The position numbers and the translations under genes were made by a program. A stretch of DNA of 64,000 nt, from the NCBI GenBank assembly GCA_015680685.1, contig MNCI01022655.1, positions 753,750-817,749 on the forward strand, in the 5' to 3' direction. Positions within the stretch are counted from its first letter, which is position 1; each line of letters begins with the position of its first letter. This document shows positions 35,302 through 45,020 of this stretch, piece after piece. Below the pieces are notes generated by a model. The model was given only the letters and a program-made list of their open reading frames with translations, made no database searches and had not been told where the DNA came from. This DNA is from Gnetum montanum. Lineage: Eukaryota; Streptophyta; Gnetopsida; Gnetales; Gnetaceae.

Positions 35302-36227
35302 GTGAGGTGATGAGAGCAGTTACTCTAGTGGTTTATTCTAATTATTAGAGTAGTTACTCTAGTAGTTTTATTTAAAAATTATTAGAGCAGTTACTCTAGT
35401 GGTTTATTCTAATTATTAGAGTGGTTACTCTAATTATTATATTAGTTTCTCCCAAGCCTATAGATACAGTGCCCAGGTGCACAATTGGAGGAAGTCTTTT
35501 AGCAGTCAAGTAGCGAAACCCTTATAGTCTGTTTGAAAGTTAGAGTATTTTCTAAGTGCCCGTAGGAGGAGGTCTAAGTGTGGATAGATCTTTATTCAAG
35601 CATTGATGTACCTAAGTACATCATTGTGTTGGCAATAAAGACGAGCTCTTTGATTCATCCTTACAACACTTGAGATTTGTTTTCTTACGCATTTCTTCTA
35701 TTTTATTTTCTTATGCATTTATTTTATTTTATTTTATTTTATGCATTTTACATTTCTATTATTAGCACAAAAATTCATTTTGATTAATTAAGAAAATCGT
35801 TAAATTACACAAGCACGACCACTTCAAGCATGCGTGTAATGCTTTGTAAACCAGTAACGATTAGCGTTTGGTAATCCCAGCAGTGTTGCACTAGTTCAAG
35901 ATGTGTACAGAAAGTGGGAATGGATGCTAGTGTTAGGATTAGTTAAAACTTAGTTAGTGAGTAGTTAAGTTAAATTAGTCACTTAGTTACCTCTCTCCTT
36001 CCCTACCTGTGTAGGACATAAAAAATAAAAGCTATAAAAATCATATGCCTCAAGCTTACTTAACCACACAATCATGACATATAGGTAAGCTTGGGAAGAT
36101 AGTGATCAACCAACCTATCCTTGTTCCACAAGGGTGCATAAGCACTTAGTCCTTGGAATTCAACTGGATTGTGTGTGAAATGCTCATATTCATATGGTTG
36201 AGCGTAGGGGTACCTCGCCACTCATCA
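35302..36227 (+). repeat. LTR of another Ty3 element inserted in the antisense gene of A
   Basis: It carries LTR landmarks in order: a tandem array in the U3 part (35308-35445), a TATA-like CCTATAGATA near 35458, an AATAAAG poly(A) word near 35631, and an end CTCATCA immediately before TTGGCACTATTGCCAGGGAC. That sequence is a decayed form of TTGGCGCCGTTGCCGGGGAC, which flanks the primer site in many plant Ty3 (Athila-like) elements. The rest of the element is missing after about 36290. The 5' edge is approximate. Confidence 0.55.
35308..35445 (+). repeat. U3 tandem repeat, unit about 34 bp, four copies
   Basis: GAGCAGTTACTCTAGTGG then TTTATTCTAATTATTA, repeated with small changes (GAGTAG, GAGTGG). 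Each unit contains the near-palindrome AGAGTAGTTACTCT. Likely enhancer-type repeats of the LTR promoter. Confidence 0.75.
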
Positions 36228-36228
36228 T

Positions 36229-36247
36229 TGGCACTATTGCCAGGGAC
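36229..36247 (+). promoter_or_regulatory. Decayed primer-site region after the inserted LTR
   Basis: TGGCACTATTGCCAGGGAC; three CpG-type losses from TGGCGCCGTTGCCGGGGAC. Confidence 0.55.
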
Positions 36248-36299
36248 TTAGTTGTTTGTGCGCTAATTAGAACCTAGGAAATTATTCACATCATTGGAA

Positions 36300-37252
36300 T
36301 GAACCCTTAGGGTTGGTTTAGAAAATAATAAATAGGAATACATTGCACACTAAACAAAAAAGTATGTCTCCTTTTTCATATGAAAGCACCTCACCACCTA
36401 GGTCTGAGATAGGAAATAATCGGTAGTGTAATACACATGATGTTGATTGGCTAGTCCCTCAAGCAAAATTCATAGTCTTAATAAAAAATTCATTAAAAAA
36501 TTGCTTTAAATTTGGGGTGATTCCACCTTCATTGGAAAGATAAAGCTAGGACCTACCAATTTGCAACCAAAAAATAGCCAAAACCCATGCCGTTTGCTTA
36601 GAAACAAATCGTGAATTTACATGAAAATATAAAATTGGCATGAAAAGCCTAACTAAATAACCATAGGAAAATAGCCATAACTTAATTGTTTCAAAGCCAA
36701 ATTGAATGAGACAATAGCCATTGAAAATCTTAAATCTAGGGCTAGAAAACCATAACATTAAATTTAAAAAATGTACAATTTTTTTCTTAAGAAAAAAAAT
36801 ACACAACCTTGCTTACTTTTTTTATGTAAAAAGGTAAAAAGCTAAAACCCAACTTAACATAGCCTTAAATAAATAGCCAAAATAGTTGAAATAACTCATA
36901 CCCATTAGAAAACACACCAAAATAATTGGCTAGGATTTTGTCAAAATTTAATTTTGACAATACTTTGGCCTAGATCTAACAAAAATGGCCCTACCCCGAA
37001 ATTTCTAGAAAAAAAGCATGGAAAAAAGCAACCCAATTTTGAAAATCAAATATACTAAGGAAAAAACAATGAAAAGACCATAAATCTATGTAGAAATGAC
37101 AAAAATAAGAGGTGGAATTTCATTATAATTTTGTTTTACCCCATCTTTCAATGTAGATATGAGAAAAAAGTCCCCACATGTGGCAAGAAAAACATAAGAA
37201 AAGCAACAAAAATAACTAGAAACTAAAAAAAAAAACAAGTAGAACTTCCTAC
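36300..37252. other. A-rich stretch, probably intron 1 of the antisense gene of A
   Basis: Follows the donor at 37252 on the minus strand. I cannot find counterparts of exons 2-4 of the B gene here, so they are deleted or unrecognisable. No other gene seen. Confidence 0.4.
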
Positions 37253-37381
37253 CTTGGAGCAACAATAGATGAAGCTTGGATTGAGATGAGCCTAGGTAGC
37301 CCTAGCAGATCCCTTGCTCATTCATCTACCTTCTAAATCCTAGGATTCTAGCTATTTTCTCCACATTGCTTAGGTGCCATG

Positions 37382-39200
37382 GTAGGCTCAACACTGGGGA
37401 TGATTGAAATTAAGAAAAGCAAGAGTTCTATGTTGTGTGTAGGAAGGAATGGATGCTTTCATGTTGAAGATAGTTTTTCTTTGCAATAGAAATCTCTACT
37501 ATATCCCTCCTCTAATGAATGATACTTGTGATAAAAAACATACAGAATTTAACAATATTAACTACATCTAAACCTAAATGCCCAACTTTAAACCCTAGTT
37601 TCCTATTTAGTGTACCATAACTCCAAGTGCACTAAAGTGAAAGTATGGAAAAAGGTCTCTTCAACCTTGAGATTGCTGGGAATTAAGCTCAAAATTATGG
37701 GCCCCATGATACACCTTCTCTCTTAGCCAAAAAACTACATTAATGCTAAGTTCTAGCCACATTTGACACTTTGAATAATACTTCAACCTTAACTTTCATG
37801 TATCCATGCTAGGGATATCATGCCCAACATGGATACATGCCTCCCAATTTACAAAATCATTAACATATGTACTATTTTACCATTTTTAGTAGCTACAACC
37901 TATCTTTCCAAATCCAGGCTCTTAGAAAGGGATTAGACATAGACTAAACTAGACAACATGGATTTCCACACTTTGGAAATAGTTCCCAACATGGGACAAA
38001 AGGGGCTAACACCTATTCTTACCCCTCAACAACCATCTAGCCCAACTTTGACACCAAAGTATGACCCACATTGCCTAGAGCCCCTACAAGCATCCTTGGT
38101 AGCCCTGGAACCACACAAAACCTAGTCAAAACTAGTTGAAACCATAGGATTTGGTAATTCCATGCTAGGAGAGGCTTCAACCACATTAAGCATCTCATCC
38201 CCAGTGTGGATGGAGGGTGGGGGAGAGCCAAAAATGACCTAAATTGATTACATAGTAGACATTTCTTAAAGCCCAATGATCCCTAGATCCTGTCGAAACC
38301 CTATGGAACATTTGAATGCTCCAAAAGAAGTCAAATATGGCACAAAACTACCATCCTACTATCTACCATGTTAGGGCCATCATGCTTGGTGTAAAAGAAA
38401 GGGGGAAGACTACATGAGGCTCTTAGGAGCCTCCAAACTACTGAATCTTGGCATCCAGTATTGACTATCAACACTGGTAACCTAGAGATTGACATGCATG
38501 GTCAATTAGGTGTTGAACTAGCCTAGATTTCACTTTTATGGTTCTTATATACTAAGGGAGAACTTTTTAATGTTTCTTGGTGTGGAAACTAGAACGATGG
38601 AGTTAGGAAGATTATTCGGGGGTTCTAGAAATAAGGAAACAATAATAGATTATCTTGATCTAGCACTAGAACCTTCACAACCTTTTTGGATGTTACTAGA
38701 ATGATAAAAACCAATAAAAATAAACCTCATAAGGGTCTTCCATGTTGGGGAGGACCTCCTCTACATTGGGCATTTCAATCTTAGTGTGGATGAGAGGAGG
38801 GAAGGCAAAATTATTGAAGTTTGCATGTGAGCCAATGTTTGACCATGTTTGGTCCTATTTTGAGTACAATTTTGGTTTTCCATGTGAGCCAATGTGGAAA
38901 TAGGAGGGGGGGAGGCTAGAAAATCTACTCTATGGCCTTTATAGACCTCCAAGGTGCCTAGTTTTCATAGAACTAGCCCTACACTACCTTGGGGAGGTCC
39001 TAGAACCTCAATTTTGGACCTCTGGAGAACCCAAAACCCAAAACCTACTTTCCCTAGTTTCCGCATTGAGGATCCCTTCTTTCATGTTGGCTAGCATGGA
39101 AACAAAAGGGTCCCAATGTGGAAGCTTCAAAAATCCAAATTTTCATGCTAAAACATCCTAGAAATAACCCTGACTGATGACCAAAATCACCTAATAGCCT
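37382..39200. other. Region upstream of the antisense gene of A
   Basis: On the minus strand a TATA-like GGATATAGTAGAG lies about 120 bp before the Met of the antisense gene (near 37500), a possible promoter. Further on, an imperfect direct repeat ('gcatctcatccccagtgtgg' near 38190 and 'gcatttcaatcttagtgtgg' near 38770) and several related words suggest old tandem structure. No coding trace recognised. Confidence 0.4.
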
Positions 39201-39204
39201 TATA

Positions 39205-39620
39205 GCCCTAAATCATGGCACACTAAGGCCTAAAATTGGCAAAACTTAACCCTTTTTGGCCTATCTTAGCCAAATTTCACCATATGTGGCCTATTGCATT
39301 TTTTCCTTGTTACATGATGCTTTGACGTATTTCAACCTAGTGTTGCATTGTCAATCTCGTTGACGTTATTATGGCCTTTATGTAGCCTTATATTCTCTTT
39401 ATTTTCCTCATCATAGATTTATTTGTCTTTGTTTAGCCTTTGATTAGTATGAAACAATGAGGCTTGACCTTCCCTTATCACCATATGACACCATGTGATC
39501 ATTTCTTGTTGAGGCCTAAAACTGGCAAGATTATGGCCTTCTTTGACCATTTGTAGCCTTATTTCTTATAATTTACTATCTTTAACCTTGGTTTGGCCTT
39601 TATTTGGCCCTTATTTCACT
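39205..39620 (+). repeat. Punctuation repeat block of element A, before RT
   Basis: Recurrent AAGGCCTAAAATTGGCAAA, TTGGCCTAT and GAGGCCTAAAACTGGCAAG words, variants of the core found after PR and after IN. They are spread over 400 bp instead of forming a tight array. Confidence 0.6.
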
Positions 39621-39720
39621 TTGTTGGCATTAGAATAGCATGTATTTGCATAATTTTATAGTATTTTGACATTATTTATTCATTGTTACCTAGGTGCCAC
39701 TTAATGTGCTTATGGTTGAC

Positions 39721-39995
39721 ATGTAGGATCAAAGTATGAGTACCCAGAAGAAAATTAATTTGCCTCTGTGTCTACATGTACCTCATGATGATGTTGAATG
39801 GTGTATCGATCTTGATTGCCTAGATTTTAAGCTTGGGAGTCTTGTTGATCATATAGCCTCAATAGAGAAAACTCTAGAATGGCTTTAAAACCTAGTAAAA
39901 ATCCTTGACTTAGAGGTAGGTGACATAATTGAAGACTCTCTAATTGAGGTTCCTATCACAATGCATAGTGGTGAGGAGAAAACCCTTAAACTAAG
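39721..39995 (+). pseudogene. RT gene of element A, 5' part (split by element B)
   Basis: An acceptor-like TTGACATGTAG at 39724 precedes DQSMSTQKKINLPLCLHV and then ASIEKTLEW..LVKILDLEVGDIIED, the same N-terminal extension of RT seen in B (54040-54260) and D. Coding text stops at the CTAAG duplication and continues at 60322. Confidence 0.8.
39991..39995. repeat. Target-site duplication of element B, left copy (CTAAG)
   Basis: Identical to 60317-60321 directly outside the LTRs. Confidence 0.9.
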
Positions 39996-40338
39996 TGAAA
40001 CACCCCAAAAAATTTGAAGTCATTCTTGCTTCACCAGCCCTTGTAATTCACACAGCACCATGACAGTTCTTCAGGAGGAGAATGCTCTAAATTTAGACCG
40101 GCTAGTTCGGCAAATTTTCTACTTTAGGTGTAAAAAGGCTCTACAGATTAGCCCACCTGTCCACCCAAGTAGTTTGCCCAGCCAACAGCCTACTCAGAAA
40201 TGGTGCATAAAGTTGACAGCAACGCCTAGGATGCGTGAAATAGTTTGAAAAGTTTTCTAAGTCACAAAGTCTGCTACGCTACGCTATGCCACGCTATGTA
40301 GCATAGCAAGCTTCAGAAAAAAATTGTAGAATGAAGTG

Positions 40339-40376
40339 CCATGCTACGCTACACTATGTAGTGTAGCGTAGCATGG
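40339..40376. repeat. Perfect 38-bp palindrome in the LTR of B
   Basis: Two 18-bp arms (CCATGCTACGCTACACTA and its complement) with a TG spacer. Imperfect relatives lie at 40272-40311, 40620-40655 and 40690-40730, and at the equivalent places in the 3' LTR (58992-59030, 59060-59096, 59345-59380, 59415-59455). Confidence 0.85.
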
Positions 40377-40968
40377 AAACAACTATACAACCAGCTCCCT
40401 CACTCAACTCCAAGTCCTTCAACAATGTCCCTTTCTGTCAGGAAGCGGTGGACCATGTCTGCTACTATGCTATGCTAAGCTACATGGTGCAACGAGGCTT
40501 AGTAATCCTACAGAAGAGACAGAAGGTAGCTCAAAGGGTAGAATCAGCAAGTTCGTAATTCACGCAATGCGGGAAGCAAAGTTTGCACATTGAAAAAATT
40601 TTCAAGACTAAAGGCCAGTCACTATGCTATGCTACGCTACATAGCATAGCAAGCATCCAATACACATGTAGCGGAACATGCAACAAGGTGCTACGCTATG
40701 ATAAGCATGCTATGATACAAAGCACAACAAGGCATACGGGTGGTTGTGCGACATCAATGTACTTCACCTAATTGGACCATTGGCATATGTCTCCAGATGC
40801 TGATGGTGCAATTACGGCATGGCAGGCTCATAGTTATGGCATAGCAGGCTCGCATTACAACGGTCATGCAGGTGCAACAGTCATACATGGCACGTGCGAC
40901 TCCAGCAAGTCAATGTGAGCCCATGGAACATGGAATCCAAACCACCCCTTTTGTGTGTCCTTTAGCCC

Positions 40969-40976
40969 TATAAATA
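40969..40976 (+). promoter_or_regulatory. TATA box of the 5' LTR promoter (element B)
   Basis: TATAAATA, kept in the 3' LTR (59699-59706) and in the inverted copy (45760-45767, minus strand). Transcription would start about 30 bp downstream, marking the U3/R border near 41005. Confidence 0.7.
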
Positions 40977-41593
40977 CCTTGATGAGAAGTGCTCAAAGGA
41001 TTGGACTATCTCTGGAGGTTCAAAAAAGCAAGCATCGTAACATTGAGCACTGAGCATTGTAAGTCTTCTGTTTGACACTGAAAATAGTTAGTATCTTTAG
41101 CTAGCATTTTGTTTTGTCTCCCTCTCTACCACCTTGGTAGAATCCCCACATTTTTAGCACCCAGGTCCATGCCTAAGCACACAACCTGTTTTACTCTACA
41201 CTTCTTGGTTACTCTCGGGATCTTTGCACTCCGCCACACTATGCGACTGACTGTATCCACCTTGATAGAGCAAGATTGTAGCTTTGGAGTGGTGCATTTT
41301 TCTAACTGCATTTTACCTTGTTTCCTACTTATTATTATGTTTTGCACTATTTTTTCTTCTTTATTTACTTTCAAGCATTACTCCGGATTTTTGTTCTAGT
41401 TTTCAAAACTATATGTTGCAAAAGGCTATATAGATGTCGATTAAGTCCTTGTATGATCAACCAAACCATTCAGGACACCCTGTATCGAGTCACACCCAGC
41501 ACAGCCCTCACATAAATATGGAGTCGAAACTATCATGCCTATCGACCCCTCGGTGTTTTCCATCCATCGACGTTTTCAGTTGCTACAGTTTTG

Positions 41594-41611
41594 TGGCTCT
41601 AGAAGGAGGGC
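41594..41611 (+). promoter_or_regulatory. Primer binding site of element B, tRNA-Asn type
   Basis: TGGCTCTAGAAGGAGGGC six bases after the LTR end. Two of three copies in the window read TGGTGCTAGAAGGAGGG. It matches the complement of plant tRNA-Asn as remembered. Confidence 0.65.
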
Positions 41612-41699
41612 CTTTTGGTGCCTTTTCCACGTGTCATGGTAGTTCTATGAGCCTTTTGCACCCTGATATGCATAAGCATATATTTGACACCCTTTTGCA

Positions 41700-42000
41700 G
41701 TTGTTTGTGCTTTGTGCAGTGTAGATCGGTCACCTTGATGGTTCCTCAGGAGCCCTACAGAACACAAGGCCTCCTATCGCCAGCTAACTAGCTCATCTTA
41801 TGGTAGTCTTGCATGCATTCTGTACCACATCTCGCATGGTATAGAGTGGTTGCTTTGACGGTCCCTTGGGGATTCTATGAGATGCAAAGCCTTCTTGATG
41901 GCTAGCTAGCTTGCCCATTTTACGGTAGTCTTGCATGCGTTCTGTACCCCATCTCACATGGTATAGATCGGTCACCTCGACGGTTCCTCGGGAATCCGGC
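41700..42000 (+). repeat. Leader tandem repeat with hairpins (element B)
   Basis: Three units of about 120 bp starting near 41721, 41840 and 41961. Each contains a short hairpin of the type GGTTCCTCAGGAGCC or GGTTCCTCGGGAATCC after 'gatcggtcacc', and a 'tggtagtcttgcatgc' segment. They lie between primer site and gag. Confidence 0.8.
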
Positions 42001-42105
42001 AAGACGTAAAGCGTCTTTCTTCTTGCTGTTTTCTAGTTTCCTTGCTCTTTCGCACTCTTTTGCATAACATTTTGCACTTTTTTTTTGCATAACTACTTTC
42101 TTAGT

Positions 42106-43480
42106 AATGGCATTTTCAAACACTGTCGCTAACACCTTTAACGTTGAAGTTCCCATCATGGTTCAAGGTACTACTCGTGCTAAACAACCACTAAACCAGA
42201 ATAAAAAACTAAGGACCTGAGGGATTGGCCTAGTAACACGAGCATTATAGTTTCCTCTGTGCAAAGGTGTAGGCAAATCTACCCTTGGATGTACATGAAC
42301 TTGAGGACAAACATAGCTTCGAGTTTACTTACTGTAACGGGAAGGAGTTTGTTCCTACTCCTGGCATTTCCTTACCTTTGACACAAGCAGACCAAAAGCT
42401 TCTAGACCAATTAATCCAGTTGGCTAGGCTTTGGGAGCAATAGGACATTGCATCCAACTAAGACGATGCTTTCCAGGATGGACAGGAGGAACTTGATTTC
42501 CAATTAGATGAGGGAGGTCCAACCAACCTTGTTCCCATCCCTCCTACCTAGTCCTTCTGGGCCAAGCCATTGTTTGTCACTGCTCCCTTTGTGATTACGC
42601 GTACACTTTTGCAACCTGCAATTACATCTGCTATGGGTAGTCATGCCAATCGCATGGGGTCCCAACACCCTCCTTCTCCTGTTTTGCCTATGTCATTTGC
42701 AGCTACTATCCCTTTGCAGACTGTTCAGCAGTCCATCCCTATAGCACATCATACACCAATCATGGCTACCCTACCACATGTTTGTACCATGCGTATTTCA
42801 CAATCGTATGTGAATTCTGTTTCCATTCCTACATTCACATCCTTTCCATCGACTGTGCTGGGCCCTGGCCTATCCACATGATGGGCCTCATTTACTTCTT
42901 TTCCCATTCTACAAGCATAGAAAATGTCTCACTATGTCTGTTCGCAAGCCCACCAAGCCTCACATATGGCACAACCCAACATGAGGCTATGGTCTATGCT
43001 GCTGGCGACACAAGCGGTCCATCTAGTAGCCCGACCCGTTGTTGCTACCCTAACAATGCCACCTATTGGGTGGTGGACAACAAAAATAACATCGCTCGTG
43101 GGGGTCGTCCTGGCAGTACCATCGATGGGTCATGCCCCCTCCCCCGCCATGCCACAAGTGGGAGCTACCTCTGCAGTTCCCCAACTATCTACAATGTCAT
43201 CAGGTCTAGAACAAGAATTCCAGCTCATCCAGACCCTCATTGAGGAAATTAAACATCTCAAAGTTGTTGGGTCTGACATAGTACAAGTCATAGACTTCTA
43301 CCAGGATGACCCCATTAGCACTGCAATCCCTGCTTTGACACTACCCCCAAGGATGTCTCTCCCACACTTCACGAAGTACGATGGGGAGGGAGATCCAAAT
43401 GCACATCTTGTTACCTTTAGGTCTGAATCTTTGCTATTACAACAATGGTTGTGGATGATCATTCATGTCTTCGCCATGTA
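42106..43480 (+). pseudogene. gag of element B, N-terminal part
   Basis: Starts MAFSNTVANTFNVEVPIMVQG at 42106 and shifts frame more than once. A second long frame (42924-43481) ends with the capsid-like block VGSDIVQVIDFYQDDPIST, then LPHFTKYDGEGDPNAHLVTF, the same block as A at 29340-29460. The reading ends abruptly at about 43480, where sequence of the opposite strand begins. The C-terminal half of gag (about 0.9 kb in A) is missing. No CCHC seen. Confidence 0.75.
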
Positions 43481-44189
43481 GAGTAGGTACAGTGTGGACA
43501 TGCGGTAGAGTAGCCATGATAGGTGTGTTACGTGTTGCAGTAGTGTGTTGATAAATGGCTTGCGGTGGCGCAGTTGCTGCAGGTGCAACTAGGTGATAGG
43601 GGTGATGAGATGCTGGGAATGTAGCATGGCTACCCACTGTAGTTGTAGTTGCAGACTACTGAAGTGTAGGCACGATGGCAAAGGGGATGGTGACAAGCAG
43701 CGGGTTGGCCCAGAAGGATTGAGTAGCTGGGACAGGAATGGGGTTGGCTGGGCCTCCCTCGTCAGATTGGGAATCGAGTTTCTCCTACCCATCTTGAAAG
43801 GCATAATCCTGGTTGGACACTGTGTCTTGTTGCCCCCTAAGCCTTATCAACTGGATTAGTTGATCTAGCAGCCTTTGGTTCGCTTGTGTCAAAGGCAAGG
43901 AAATGCCCTGGTTAAGAATGAATTCCTCCTTGTTGCAGTAAGCAAACTCAAAGCTACGTTTTTCTTTGAGTTCATGTAAATCTAAGGGTAGGTTAGCTTG
44001 CACCTTCATGCAAAGGAAATTGTAGTGTTCATGTTGCAAGGCTAGGCCCTCAAGTCCTTGGTTTTGAATCCTGAGAGACCGGTGTGCTTCTGGTGTTGGA
44101 TTCAACTGTTGTTCGGCACTAGTAGTGCCTTGGGCTACGAAGGGCACCTCCATGTTGGAGATATCGACAGCGGTAGTGGCATAAGTCAT
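43480..44189 (-). pseudogene. Inverted gag N-terminal fragment
   Basis: 134 codons are open from Met 44189 (SAEQQLNPTPEAHRSLRIQ ... QLDQLIQLIRLRG), then continue through stops and frame changes to the HVHTVPTL segment. It parallels gag of B from 42106 and is better preserved, so it helps define the N-terminal gag of this family: an amphipathic helix-rich region of about 200 residues before a Pro/Thr/Ala linker. Confidence 0.75.
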
Positions 44190-44269
44190 TGTTAAGTAAG
44201 TGATTATGCAAAAATTCTAGAAAATGAGAAAGAATAGAAGGATAAGAAAAAAAATGAAAACAGGTGGCT

Positions 44270-44995
44270 TTTTGTCCTACAGGATCTCGAAGGGATCGTC
44301 AAGGCGACTGACCTGTGCCACACAAGACGGAAACAACCTCAAAGGGTGTCACACTTTCACCTGTGCTGGCTAGGGCATAGGATGCATGCGGGACTACTAT
44401 AGAAGAAACAAGTTAAATCATTCTCTGAAGGCCTATTATCTTGTATGGTTCCAGAGGAACCATCGAGGCAACTGATCTACACCACATGATGCACAAATAA
44501 TCACAAAGGGTGTCGAGTCTATGCTAATGCAAGTTGGGGTGTGGAAGGCATACGAGACTACCATAAGATGAGCAAATTAACTAGCGACCAAGTAAATTTT
44601 GTGTCTCGCAGGATCCCAGAGGGACTGTTGATGTGATCGTTCTATACTACACAGAATGAGGTAAAGAACGTAGGTGAGAAAATCATAGGATGGGAAAATT
44701 AACTAGCAATCAGGTAGGTTTTATGTCTCGCAGGGTCCCAGAGGGACCGTCTAGGTGACCGATATGCACCGCATAGGGCAGGGTGCAGTACACAAGCAAG
44801 ACAACTATAGAATGAGCTAGTTAATTGGTGATCGGAGGCCTTGTGTTTTGTGGGGCTCCAAAGGAACTATTGGGGCAATTGACTTGCACCGCATAGAACG
44901 TAAACAACCACAAGAGGGTGTTGCGTCTACGCTCGTGTGTATCAGGGCCTAGAAGGCTCATAGAACTACTATGACATGCAACAAAGGCACCAAAA
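44270..44995 (-). repeat. Leader hairpin repeats of the inverted copy, five units
   Basis: Units near 44281, 44446, 44610, 44724 and 44851 each hold a GGTCCCAGAGGGACC-like perfect or near-perfect hairpin, followed by 'gtcaaggcgactgacctgtgcc'-like text. Same repeat as 41700-42000 with two more copies. Confidence 0.8.
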
Positions 44996-45014
44996 GGCCC
45001 TCCTTCTAGCACCA
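44996..45014 (-). promoter_or_regulatory. Primer binding site of the inverted copy, tRNA-Asn type
   Basis: TGGTGCTAGAAGGAGGGCC on the minus strand, six bases after the LTR end. Confidence 0.7.
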
Positions 45015-45020
45015 AAAAAT

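Larger units (their letters stand above)
32867..37381 (-). pseudogene. Antisense multi-exon gene of element A
   Basis: Exon 1 runs from Met 37381 (MAPKQCGENS) 43 codons to donor AAG|GTAGGAAG at 37252. The middle exons cannot be recognised and are interrupted by an inserted LTR. The 3' end of exon 5 (35300-35043; MVEDMINLLQKISFDV) reaches donor G|GTAATAAG at 35042. Acceptor TTATTTTCAG at 33872 starts exon 6 (VSNIRWDPNH), open apart from TAG-type stops to donor TAG|GTTTGC at 33048. Acceptor GTGACACAG at 32942 starts a short last exon (VLGNTNGPSGDD) ending TAG at 32867. Exons 5-7 align in frame with the copy in B. Function unknown. Confidence 0.68.
39996..41587 (+). repeat. 5' LTR of element B
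   Basis: 1,592 bp, TGAAACACCCC ... GTTGCTACA. Very similar to 58717-60316. Contains clustered palindromes built from GCTACGCTA / TAGCATAGC and a TATA box at 40969. Confidence 0.93.

Noticed and set aside
35302-35896. Solo LTR bounded by a TAGTT duplication
   Set aside because: TAGTT flanks 35302-35891, but the ends would be GTG...CAC, and the primer-site motif at 36229 shows the LTR really ends at 36227. The 5-mer match is probably coincidence.
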